The notes under the pieces were generated by a model. The model did not search any database, had not been told where the DNA came from, and saw only the letters and a list, made by a program, of their open reading frames with translations. From Cristatella mucedo (taxonomy: Eukaryota; Bryozoa; Phylactolaemata; Cristatellidae), in contig WPIO01000001.1 in the NCBI GenBank assembly GCA_009760855.2, positions 12,099,501 to 12,163,500 of the forward strand: a stretch of 64,000 nucleotides of DNA. The letters run 5' to 3'. Positions 34,082 through 44,328 of this stretch are shown one piece after another (the first letter of the stretch is position 1; every line of letters starts with the position of its first letter). The translations under genes and the position numbers were made by a program.

Positions 34082-34805
34082 ATCTCTCTCTCCCAATCTT
34101 CCAAGCTCAAAACAGAAGCAAACGATTACAGAAAGGACTCATACTACTAACACTACCGCCAGTTGGGCTACGTGTTAAGTGCCCACCCATAGATGGGGAC
34201 CAGCCAATCACCGGATGTTGACGCTGCCAGCCTCCAAAAAGCGCTCTTCTGGCTGGGTGCTGTCGCCGAGACGTTTGTTACGATCGAGCTAAATAAGAAA
34301 CCTACTCTTTTCATCTGGATTATGAAACAAAAATAGGTTAGATGCATTTTTTTCAGTGACCAATTTCTCAGGAGACAGCTTGCCACTCCAAATGCTAACG
34401 AAGAAGTGCTTTCATTCGCTGAGCTACGCGTGCACACGTTCGTCCGTTCTTGGATAGTAAAGCAGTCTCCTGACTTCTTTCTATTTATTTTCCCACCGTA
34501 GAAGAAAGAAGAAGAGGTCCAGAGTGGCCGAAGCGCAGGCAGGCAGAGAAATGAGCATCCGCTTATCCCCAAGAAGCGGGAGGGCGGCGCCCTTCGGCAG
34601 CCACCACAAGGCGGATGTGGGTTCGGGCGTGTGTGTCTGACTTGTATTGGGATTGATCTCACCGCCGGGCAGGCAGTCGGGTAACCAGCGGTTGCTAAAC
34701 CTCCCTCTCGTCCTCTCTGAATACAAGGGGATCTGGGCACTGGGCCCAACCGACCTACACGAACCACCTGGGGAGGCGCGGTCGGCAAAGCGGTGCGTAT
34801 ACACA
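34081..34805. other. No recognisable gene
   Basis: The minus-strand ORF at 34168-34869 (233 codons) runs into the MITE and shows no recognisable domain or conserved motif. I treat it as a chance ORF. Confidence 0.4.
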
Positions 34806-35101
34806 CAGCGGTGGAGCCAAGATTGTCGTCTAGGGCGGGGGGGGGGGGCAAGACCTGCAGAATTTTCATGTAAGCGGACTACATGAGCAATTAGCCAATA
34901 TTATAGCGCAAAATCACATAATAGTATTTATTGGATATGAACTCGGTGACTACTCGTTGAATGGAATTACCACATAATTTCGTCGTTGGTAGCGGTTGTT
35001 GGGCGTAAGAATAGGGGTGGCCCAGGTCGCTGCCTGCTGCGGGGGGGGGGGGGAGGGAGGAGCAAATGCCCCCCTCCCGTTCCCTACTGGCTCCGCCACT
35101 G
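34806..35101. mobile_element. hAT-like MITE, copy 2
   Basis: The ends CAGCGGTGGAGCCA and TGGCTCCGCCACTG are inverted repeats of 14 bp differing at two positions. Each is followed inward by a long G or C run. Flanking 8-mers tatacaca and tgcacata agree at five of eight positions, weakly supporting a hAT-type duplication. The interior matches copy 1 at 5938-6226 in the same orientation. No transposase is encoded. Confidence 0.72.
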
Positions 35102-35108
35102 TGCACAT

Positions 35109-35285
35109 ATGAGCCGTGATGGCACGCACTAGGTAAGGCGGTTGCTTTCACGACCTCCGTCCCGAGGTCGTGGGTTCGATTCCTGCAGTGGGCGATTCTA
35201 TATCGCCACTGCAAGCGGTGGTGATAGCCGTAAAGGCTCTTCTGTCGCTATACAAAAAGAGGCTGTTTAATCAGCTAGGAATTAT
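35109..35285 (+). mobile_element. SINE-2, best preserved copy
   Basis: The head carries a tRNA-like B box (gtcgtgggttcgattcctgc). The body contains ccactgcaagcggtggtgat, then gccgtaaaggctcttctgtc, and ends with gctatacaaaaagaggctgt and taatcagcta. It sits seven bases after the MITE. Confidence 0.78.
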
Positions 35286-35399
35286 TTTAATTAATTAATT
35301 AATTATAGGTCCTACGCCTGATATGAGTTTCAGGTGGAAAACCAAAATTCCACACCCATTCCTGTGTATACAGTCTTTGGGGGGAAGCAATACTAACGT

Positions 35400-35960
35400 T
35401 AATAACAATAATAATAAGAAATGTGTATAGCGACCAACGAGAACTAAATCTTTTTCTAATCGCTTTGCACGTGCTGGTAAGGAGGCTTATCGACTAGTTC
35501 ACGATAGCATGCACACTGTCAGTATGCATTAGCACACACAGGATGTGATTCATGCTGACGAAGCAAAGGCTGCGATGAACCGCTGGGTTTTTTAACTTCT
35601 TTTTGAAAATCTTCCAGTCAGGTGGATGTCTTGAAGTCACTAGGGAGTGAGTGGGATTCGGGTGTTTTTATATTAATATAACATGTTAACTATTTATATG
35701 TTATCAATATTATATTAAGATAGCATGTTAACTCAAGGTACGGTCTCCGGAGGATTTAAGTTTGGTTACAAGCGCTGCCAAAGGACGAGTCAGAAGAGCG
35801 GGTGGTACTATGCGAGGGCCAGCCAGGCAAGAAGTAATTCGGATCGGTATTCTGGAGCAAGAGAATGAAGTGAAATTGAAAACCTAAAAGCGAGTGAGCG
35901 AACCCTGGAGTGGATACTCTGCTCGATTGAAAGTCGGGAACGGTCGCTGGGGTTTTGCAC
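35400..35960 (-). mobile_element. LINE family A, degenerate 3' fragment
   Basis: The plus strand starts with the inverted ATT-type tail (aataacaataataataa) and the inverted 3' end around gtgtatagcgaccaacgaga. It continues with degraded LINE A coding sequence. An AT-rich insert near 35665-35735 interrupts it. No reading frame survives. Confidence 0.65.
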
Positions 35961-37552
35961 CAATCGATTATTTCCTGGTGACGTTCATCGAGTCACTCGT
36001 GAGAATCATGTCGGTGAAATCGGCTGCACACACTGAACTAAGTTCATCAATGTTCGCTGGGCAGGCAGAATGATTGACCCGCCAGATTAACGGTCTTGCG
36101 GGAGTAGTCTACATGGACAGTGGATAAACACAGCACCGGCGAAGTTGGCTAGATGGTGCATGTACACAGGTAAATTGAACAAGATTTTCAGAGACGAGAG
36201 ATGAGCGGTGCTTTTTGGAAGGTTTCGAAAATGCACGGGTTTATTGTAGTTCTTATCTTTCCTGCGCATCTGCAATTGAATTGAATTGACTGCAGTTGAA
36301 GTAACTATGAACAAGGTACACTCTAAATAGCTTAGAGTGAACCGGTGTATCGAACGCTGGTAGCCAAAATGGCAGGTGCTGTATTAAGCTGAGTTTAACT
36401 GTAGCTTTGCAGTTGGCCAGGAGACGCGAGAATAACCGGAAGTAATGGTGTCTACAAGTCGTATTCGGCGACTGCCGAAGGAATTAACAGCTAACGTCTC
36501 AAGGCTGGCAGTCGTGTTATAGTGTCCTACGTGGTGTCGCGTGATGCTTGGTTGAGTAAAACGACTTAGTTGAGTAAAATGATTCTATTGAGTAAAACGG
36601 CAATCCTCATAACTAGCTATAGGACAACTACGCGGCTCGGCTATACGAGTATTCCAAACACAAATATAGTTTAGGTCTGCTGCTGCCGCAATCTTTTTCG
36701 AAGCATTTGATTCTGCAAATACAGGCTCTATTCCGAACAATTCTCACCCCTGACTTAAACTGCACTGATTTTCGTTGCTATATAAGGCCGAGATGTCGCA
36801 AGCTCTCAAGCTTACTCCTGCAAGCTCTAGATTTGAGTGACAGCCCACTGTTGAGCGTATTCTCTAGATGCAATGAAAGCTATTGCTTATGCAAGCGGTT
36901 AATATCCTAGATAGTGCAGTATTTCACTGTACCATGCAGTGAGTCTGGAGAGACGCAATTGTGGATGCAATGATGGATTTTTGCTTTACTCAGTCCAGAT
37001 TTTCGATCGCTATGACTCGGCTGGGCTCCCGCCGCCACTTCTCGGCCGGAGGTGGGGCTGCTGCAGGAGCGATCGGCCGGAGGTGGGGCTGCAGGAGCGA
37101 ACGGCTGGAGAAACGTTGTAAACTTTGGCTCATTACCCTGAAGCACCGTCCGCCGGCTTAATCACCAAAATAGGAGCACTCCATAAGTCAGAAGCAGTCC
37201 CGTAAAGAGCTTGCTTTCGAGCTGGTAATATGCCGACCTGCTCCGTTTGTAGTAATGCAACCACTTTTTGAACACGACAACTATCCGAACTTACTTGGCT
37301 AAACACTTTTAGAGACCAAGTAATAACATACTTCTCTATTCAGATTAGTTTTGAGCGTCTGGAAAATATCTCGGCACAAATATCTCGACAAATACGTGCA
37401 TTTTCGAGATATTTAAGAGAACTACAGCTTCTGTAACTATTACAAGAATGTTCCTCCTCGCCTAGCGATACAGTTCTCACTCGTTACTACCCAGATCATT
37501 AATTTGGGTCCTCTTGTGTGTGTGTGGGGGGGTAATTTCTGTATTGCCAGGT
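35961..37552. other. No recognisable gene
   Basis: Short ORFs around 36907-37161 overlap on both strands in a locally GC-rich patch with a repeated gatcggccggaggtggggct-like unit. No domain is seen. Confidence 0.35.
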
Positions 37553-37642
37553 GCGAGCAGAGCAACAGCGAGCAGAGCAACAGCGAGCAGAGCAACAGCG
37601 AGCAGAGCAACAGCGAGCAGAGCAACAGCGAGCAGAGCAACA
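37553..37642. repeat. 15 bp minisatellite, six copies
   Basis: Six perfect tandem copies of gcgagcagagcaaca. The minus strand would encode a Leu-Leu-Cys-Ser-Leu pentapeptide repeat, but no gene context supports coding. Confidence 0.95.
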
Positions 37643-38562
37643 GCGGCGTAGGCTATTCTGCTGCGCTATAAATGAAGTTGTGAGTTGAGTGAGTCCAATG
37701 GCCATAACAACTCTCAACTCTGATATCATTTTCAAAAATTCTCAGGAATCAAGTGGCAACTCTTCCGTGAATGAAGCGACTGCCAGGCTCAGCATATACG
37801 CGACATGCGACATGCCCTCACAAAAAGCTCTCTTACGTGCTTTATGCTGAGATGCTGCGTTGTCATCTACGTAACTTTTTCATAAAAAGCGCTTGACTTA
37901 GCCGCAGTGTTTCAATAAATATGAGCAAGAATGTGATTGGAACAACTGGTCAAGTTGACTGAGACAGCACAGCTTCCCGATAGTGTATCCTTTGAAGGAT
38001 TATTGAATAAACAGGAGACTGAGACCATAACCTTGCCCGTGGTTGTGCCGCCATTTTTGAGTAGCTTCTAGCTCAAGCAGGTCTTATTAGGACATGTCCC
38101 AGTTGCTATGCTTTTCGATAACGTGTCGGGAAAATTCTAAATAATTTAAGGAAATAGAGAAACGGTTCAAATGTGAAACGAGATATCGAGGTATTAGGGC
38201 AACCGTGCGTTGCAGACTGCAGCAGCCTCGTAGCCATCGGTTCAGCTCCCGAACAGTGCTCTTAGGCTGAACATTCGGCACCTAACTTTCCCATGCCTCA
38301 TGCGATAAGCAGTCTGGCCATCGCGCAACGAAAGGCCGTAAGCCAGTCTTAATTCAACGACCGTAACGTCTTCAAGTTGGACTGCGTCGCTTTGAAGATT
38401 CTCTTCAGCAAGACCGTATGGCTCATGTGAATAGAAGGAATATCAGCTAATAGAGACCGCTCGTTGGGTGGTTTTGGTAGCAATGCAAAAGCGCAAGGTC
38501 TCTGCTCCCTGCTTAACCCCTCCCTAATAGTCTACCTGATATTACAGATAATGGCGACGCAT
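37643..38562. other. No recognisable gene
   Basis: No coding sequence or repeat family recognised. A ttgaataaacaggag signal near 38003 resembles an LTR or 3' UTR polyadenylation site but has no partner. Confidence 0.3.
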
Positions 38563-38990
38563 AATAAAATGTAAGGTATCTCTGTCTGTAACTACACAAG
38601 GCCACAAAAACTAAGTGGATGCTACGAAGAAGAGTTATGTGGCGCACTCAACCGCACTCTATGCGGCTTCCCCTACGTATTCTCTAGCCAATAGACTTCA
38701 TTTCAAGAAACAATGAGAAAGTGAGTAGCATGGTTGAGTCAGGAAGACAGTTAAGGTGGGGAGTGGCATAGAAGTAGCAGGTCGTGACGGCTAGAAAAGA
38801 TGAGCCACAGGAGAGCCTTTGCGCAAGAATTGCGACATGGTGCTAACTTCAAACGCTTGTGTACAAGCTGGTGTAGAGCTCACACCGAACCAGCAAAGCG
38901 GGCGTCACAATAGTTGCACTTGTTGAGCAGCTGCAACTCGAGAGCAGTTCATGAGGAGCTATCATCGTGTGAGCGTGCCTTACTATTTTT
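38563..38990 (-). mobile_element. LINE family B, 3' fragment
   Basis: Inverted LINE B 3' end: tgtctgtaactacacaaggc then cacaaaaactaagtggatgc. It goes on through the tctagccaatagacttc equivalent and gtcaggaagacagttaagg. The region to 38990 shows degraded homology to the RT C-terminal part. Confidence 0.65.
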
Positions 38991-39499
38991 AAAGCATTGG
39001 TGCATTGTTGAAATTAGAAGATTGTGGTGCCCAAATTTTCAATTATAAGCATATGCGTGCTACGGCGATCGCGAAGTACTCTGGGATTCGGTTTTAGCAT
39101 GTAAAGGTAAATAGCAGTTTAAAGCCGGGGCTTTGTAGCCTTGTGCTGAACGCCCCGAGGGAGAGCAGTCTCTATAGTAGTTAGTGAATCTCAGCTAGTG
39201 AACAGTTGTAACGATTTATTGATTTCATGTAATTCAGTAGTTCGATCTTGACTCGCGGCGTTCAGTCCCACGGCCTACGTTTACTCTGTCTTTTGGAGAC
39301 ATTTGATCCTTTTTAAGTAAAAGAAAAGTTTTGAAATTATGCTGACGCGAAGTAATATGTTCATGGTCGTATGATAAGTAATCTAAACATCAAAAAGAGG
39401 GTATAACTCCCAATTGAAGCGATAACGTTAGGGTCGCCTGTCACTCAAAAGTCATACTATTTACCCATATCTCGTACAAATTGTAATATTATTGCACTG

Positions 39500-39779
39500 T
39501 TGTAGTGTCATACTTTTTTGTTGCCCTATTTGATCTTGAGATCAAAGGGGAATGTGGCTATTTTGAGATCATGACACTATCGCTGGTTTGTGGGCTGTTT
39601 CGATTTATGATAGTGTTATATAAGTAGGACGGCGAAGGCCCGGGAGTAACTTCGAGGGCGCGGGGAGGGGCAGTCGCTTACTGGCACGCTGTGGCGTCCG
39701 TACGAATAAACGTCTTTGAGACCACTTCTACGTTCTGCGTGGTATCGCGCACCTGCCAGTTAGAGAATCTCAAACTACG
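39500..39779 (+). mobile_element. Possible solo LTR
   Basis: The segment begins TGTAGTGTCATAC and has a TATA-like ttatataagt near 39618 and an aataaacg signal near 39705. It ends in a sequence like CTCAAACTACG just before LINE A. TG start, promoter-like and polyadenylation-like order fit an LTR, but the end is not a clean CA and no target duplication was seen. Confidence 0.35.
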
Positions 39780-40160
39780 AATCCTCAGTCCTGTATCAAA
39801 TCCTTTTGAAACCGCGCCTTTAGTTCGTATGCTCCTAAAGCCTGGAACTCACTCCCGACTTGCATCACGACATCTCCTGACTTGTCCACGATTAAAAAGA
39901 AACTAAACGCATCTATATATCACAGCATCTAGTGAGTCCCTGTGATTAGTCTTTTATGTGCTCATACGTGCTGTGCATGCTGCCACTAACCATATTTGCA
40001 TGCTGACCATGTGCATGTCACCCTTAACTATGTTATTAAAGTAGTTTATTGACCATTCTACCACTAACCATTCAATTGTGGTTCCTTTGCAGCAAATGTA
40101 AAGTGCATAGAAATAGATTGAGTTCTCTGAGGGTGCTAAATCAAATGTATTATTATAAGA
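39780..40160 (+). mobile_element. LINE family A, 3' fragment (first of three in a row)
   Basis: Starts in the post-RT region (gctcctaaagcctggaactc) and ends with gtgcatagaaatagattgag and ttctctgagggtgctaaatc plus an ATT tail at about 40150-40156. Confidence 0.8.
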
Positions 40161-40164
40161 AACC

Positions 40165-40985
40165 ACCAGAAACTTGGCGCTCAAAATCTGCTCTGCCAGC
40201 ACACCTCCCGTAGCATCTGCACGAAATCTAGGTGTATTTTTCCAAAGTGACCTTTTACTAGACGATCGCATCAGCTTCACAGTTAATTCAGCCTACTTCT
40301 AGCTACATGACATTGCAAGAAAAATTGAGCCTGCTTAGACAGGGATGCCATATCCAATTTGATCCATGCATTTATGATATCTCGTCTTGACTTATGAAAC
40401 TCACTGCTTAAAGGGCTACCAGTCTATGCAATCAGGCGCTTTCAGTTGGTGCACAACTCTACAGCTAGGCTTGTTAGTCACGAGCCTTACAGTTTCCAAA
40501 CTACACCTCTTCTCGCCGACCTACACTGGCTCTCAATCCAGCTGCGCATCGAATTCAAGGTTCTGTCACGAACTTTTATTTCACTTCGTTCTCTGCCACC
40601 TGCCTAACTATCAAAAGTACTCCGCAACCAGGCTAGGAATCGTAACACCAGCTCTTCAGACTCAAACCACCTAGCTATGCTTCAAAACAACTTCAAATCC
40701 TTTAGAGAGACCACGACTTTAGTTCGTATTCTCCAAAAGCCTATAACTCATTCATGACTAACGTCACGCCATCCCCTGACTTGACAACGTTTAAAAAGGA
40801 GATACAAACTCACCTGTTTCTCACAGCATTTGCTGGTTTGTTGTGTTTTGTCCTTTGTGTGCATATGCGCGTTGACACAGCATATGCTACCACTAATCAT
40901 ATTTGCATGTTGACATTGTGCGTGTTACCACTAATCACATGATCATTTTACCTCTATGGCATACCATAAGTGCCTCGTAGAGATT
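40165..40985 (+). mobile_element. LINE family A, fragment (second of three)
   Basis: Begins further upstream in the element (gcgctcaaaatctgctctgc, matching the LQIGSASISP coding region at 26820). It continues through degraded RT C-terminal sequence to a shortened 3' end around 40975-40995. Several frameshifts. Confidence 0.75.
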
Positions 40986-40997
40986 AAGTTCTCTGAT

Positions 40998-41548
40998 ACC
41001 AGTCAAGCAACGGATTGACTTCAAGGTTTTGTCGCTCACTTTTAGGTCTCTTCATTCTATGGCTCCAGCCTATCTTTCAGAGATACTACCCCATCAGGCA
41101 AAGCATCGTACCACTCGCTTTTCGGAATCCAACAGTCTAGAAATACCTCGTACAAACCTTAAATCCTTTGGAGACCGTGCATTTAGTTCGTATGCTCCCA
41201 CAGCCTGGAACTCCCTCCCGACCTGCATCAGAACATCCCCTGACCTGACCACATTTAAAAGAAACTTAAAAACATACCTATTTAGGACAGCATTTAGTGG
41301 GCCCTTGTGATTCGTCCTCGATGTGCTTATGCGTGCTGACACTGTTCATGCTGCCACTAACCACATTTGCATGCTGACCCAGTGCATGTAACCCCTAACC
41401 ATGTTATTCATTTTGTTTGTTTTTCAAGCATGATTTTACTTACTATTCTATTGCGTATCACTTTGCAGCAAATGTAAAGCGCCTAGAAAGAGATTAAGTT
41501 CTCTGAGGGCGCTTTATCAAGTGCAATATTAATATTATTATTATTATT
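40998..41548 (+). mobile_element. LINE family A, 3' fragment (third of three)
   Basis: Starts at ccagtcaagcaacggattga. Frame 41029-41310 reads SLTFRSLHSMAPAYLSEILP, LKSFGDRAFSSYAPTAWNSL and RTSPDLTTFKRNLKTYLF. It ends with the complete tail gcgcctagaaagagattaag, ttctctgagggcgctttatc and an ATT run to 41548. It is among the youngest-looking A copies here. Confidence 0.88.
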
Positions 41549-41768
41549 ATGGCGCTACACGAATGTATTCGTATTCTTACTATTCTTTGGATAAAAATAA
41601 AACGAAAGGTATTCAGCAATGAATGTCATGGACCCTCTTACGTGCAATTGATATAGCGATATTTAATCGTCGCCAGAAAATCGTTCGGAAAGTAGAACTC
41701 AACGACTAGAGAGTAGCTATGAGAGCTGGTCTGGATATACTGCACTGAGCCTGGACTACAATGCTGAC

Positions 41769-43463
41769 TGTTGGAACCGCTAGCATGCCCAGACACCACC
41801 CTCTTCCGGCCAAGAACAGCGAACCGAATTTTGGATCAGTTGCTCAGTTGCTGATCGGCCTGCGTGGTCGCCGCTTCGGCACCCGGTCCCTCGCTCTATA
41901 ATAAACGGCGCCTGACTCGTGCCTGCGTCGTCTTTTGCTGCCCTCCACTGCTCGCATAAACACAGCAGTTGCGACGAAGAAGTTGGATCGAAAAACACGT
42001 TTCGTGAAATACAGCAGGATCCGGTACCAGAGCTCCACCAGCGTCCGAGGAGTAGACTTGTGCAAACCATGCTGCAATTGCTAAGAGGATGTGCGAGGAG
42101 AAGCATATTTCACGGGACACCCGACGAAAGCAATGCATCCTTCCGGGTAAGGGGTTATTCCATGACCGAGGCGGAGGTAGCTCCGCGTGAACCGGTGGAC
42201 CTCTTGCTACAGGACATTGCTGTACTTGTCAGGAGGATTCTACCTCCTTCTGTCTCTGTGCCTGATTTATGCTACATATACGGTGATTTTCTTATTCAGG
42301 GCTCATCTGTGCAAGTTTTGATGTTGTAACTAGTCAGCAGACGAATCACTTGCTGTCTGATTTGTCTGGGTCACAAATGCCAGCAGGACGGTACCAGAGA
42401 GCCGCAGTAGGTGGTGGCGACGGCAGAGGAGCCGTTTGCGGTAGCCTGCGAGGTAGAGGCCTGTGAGGTGGCTGATCGCGAGGCGGCAGATGATACAATA
42501 TGCGAGGCGCAAGCGGTCCGGGAGGCGGTGGACAAGAAAGCGCCCGTCCGTGAAGCGGCGATCTTCGAGGTGTTGCACGAGAAGGCGCTGGTACGCGAGG
42601 TGGTCTGTGAGAAGGCGGCAGCTCACGAAACGGCTGCCTGCCAGACGAAGACAGAGTTCTACGAGAAGCCAGCAGCGGTGGAGGTCACCATGACGGTGTG
42701 GGGGTCGGACCCCACAACGGCGCCAGTGATTGGAAGCGAGACGGCTGTGACCCCGACAAGTGCTTCCACGCCGCTGCGACTACTATCAGCCATGCGTCGT
42801 TCAGTCCTGTAATGCCCGTTAGTTCTACGAGGACTGCTAGGTTTGTGATAAGAGTATGACACGTAATTGCAGCCGTCAATGTGATGGAGACATTCAAAAC
42901 CTGTGCGGGCGGTGGGAAGATGTACGTGTCTCATCCCTGGTCATAGGAAAATGCCACTGGCTACGCCACAGCGATGCCTTAAAGCTGATGGCCTACATAG
43001 CCGGCTGATCACCAAAGGCCGTGCTTTGGTGTGCCTCTTACGAGCAGCGGGCGGGTATCCTTCATGCCAGCCCATCGACAGAGAGCCCCGGTGAACATTT
43101 GGAAGCCAATAGTGCGAGCAGCGGAGCTGGATTCAACTCAGACAGCAATGCTGCCGACTCAAGCCGACACGTACAGCGTACATCGATTCTTAGCAACAGA
43201 GGACACTGCCCCGCCTACAGACGGGACTATGTACCGCAAGACTGACGCTTTATCGGCCACTGGTGGGAGGAGAGGATGTTGGGTCCGCTGACTTGCCCAG
43301 CCACCTCCCTCTTCGGCCGAAAACAGCGGACCCACTTTTGGGTACACTCAGTGGCTTATCTGCCAGGGTTTAGGGCCGCTCCGGCCCGGTTCCTCGTGTT
43401 ATAATAAAAGGCGCCTGTCTGAGCTGTCTGCTTCTTCGCACGACTGCTCTCATAAATACAACA
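41769..43463 (+). mobile_element. Short LTR retrotransposon (1.7 kb) with two related LTRs
   Basis: Two related repeats, 41769-41967 and 43277-43463, lie in the same orientation. They share TGTTGG starts, a cctcttc-ggcc block, a TATA-like tataataaa followed by ggcgcctg, and ends of cacagca or acaaca. TGTTG and CAACA form terminal inverted repeats in the right LTR. The internal 1.3 kb is too short for pol. No integrase or RT motif is visible, so the element is non-autonomous or internally deleted. The two LTRs have diverged clearly, so it is old, or they come from two elements. Confidence 0.6.
42411..42812 (+). CDS. Pentapeptide-repeat ORF inside the LTR element
   Basis: A 133-codon frame lying between the two LTRs. 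Residues about 33-82 follow a five-residue rhythm: AVREA, VDKKA, PVREA, AIFEV, LHEKA, LVREV, VCEKA. It arises from degenerate 15 bp repeats built on a gaggcggt-like unit. The peptide is rich in Ala, Glu and Val and could be helical. No gag, protease or pol motif is present, and a Lys/Arg-rich frame overlaps it. It may be a repeat-derived accessory ORF or a chance ORF over a minisatellite. Function unknown. Confidence 0.3.
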   Translation: MVATAEEPFAVACEVEACEVADREAADDTICEAQAVREAVDKKAPVREAAIFEVLHEKALVREVVCEKAAAHETAACQTKTEFYEKPAAVEVTMTVWGSDPTTAPVIGSETAVTPTSASTPLRLLSAMRRSVL

Positions 43464-44216
43464 CTGCTGAAGCTCGATGCCTCACGGAGGGCATCTTTGA
43501 AATTCAGCCTGTGTCTGCCGCCATAGACAGTGGTGGAGTACCCTATCGCTACCCAGAGGAAGGGCAGGCGATCGCTGAGATCCAGAGTATGTACGTAATT
43601 TCTTCGTCACTAACCTAAGGGATGAACCGCTGACAACAGTGGGTCAAGTGATCGCTTCTGTGTAATATGTGCAGTAGGCAGTCTTTTTTCGGTGCCGACT
43701 GGCACCTAAACAGTTCTAGTATCAGCGGCAGCTTGGTAAGCAAAGGATCATTCAACCTGCGTATGCCCTTTTTTCTCGCCAGGAAAGTCGTCTATGCCAT
43801 TCTTGCTAAGGCTGACGCGCGTCGGGTTGATAGGATCTCTCGATTCAAGGACTTTTCTCTAAGCGCCCAAGTTTTTACAAATTTATTTTTGTGTACTTGG
43901 TCTGTTTGTCACTGTATCGCCGCCTTGAACGATAGCCTTACAAATGCGTTTATCTGTTACCGAACCAGCGAATAGCTGGAGCAGATGCAAAGTTAGAGCT
44001 CCGACTCTTGGGCTCGCATTCTCTGTCTCTTCTCCTTATTTTTCCTCTCTACCCTCGCCTCTGCTCTCGCCTTCTCTTCATTACCTTGTCGCAGGCGCCT
44101 CTCTCTTCTTAGCTGCTCTCTCATTCTCTCCTCTCTCTCTTTTTCTCTCCTCACTCTCATCCCTTATCCTTGGCTTTCTTTCTCACAGTGGCTCCTTCTC
44201 TTCTCTTGTTGACGCC
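43464..44216. other. No recognisable gene; CT-rich right half
   Basis: From about 44020 the sequence becomes CT-rich and leads into the 28 bp repeats. The ORFs across it are Ser/Leu-rich artefacts. Confidence 0.4.
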
Positions 44217-44328
44217 TTTTACCTCTTCTCTCTCGTCTCCTCTCTTTTACCTCTTCTCTCTCGTCTCCTCTCTTTTACCTCTTCTCTCTCGTCTCCTCTC
44301 TTTTACCTCTTCTCTCTTGTCTCCTTAC
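44217..44328. repeat. 28 bp CT-rich minisatellite, four copies
   Basis: Three identical 28 bp units starting ttttacctcttctctctcgt plus a fourth variant. It translates to a Tyr-Leu-Phe-Ser-Leu type repeat in the 293-codon plus-strand ORF that crosses it. Confidence 0.93.

Noticed and set aside
34168-34869. 233-codon minus-strand ORF
   Set aside because: Extends into the MITE and its G run, with no recognisable motif.
37553-37642. CRISPR-like array
   Set aside because: Units are contiguous 15 bp repeats without spacers, in an animal genome.
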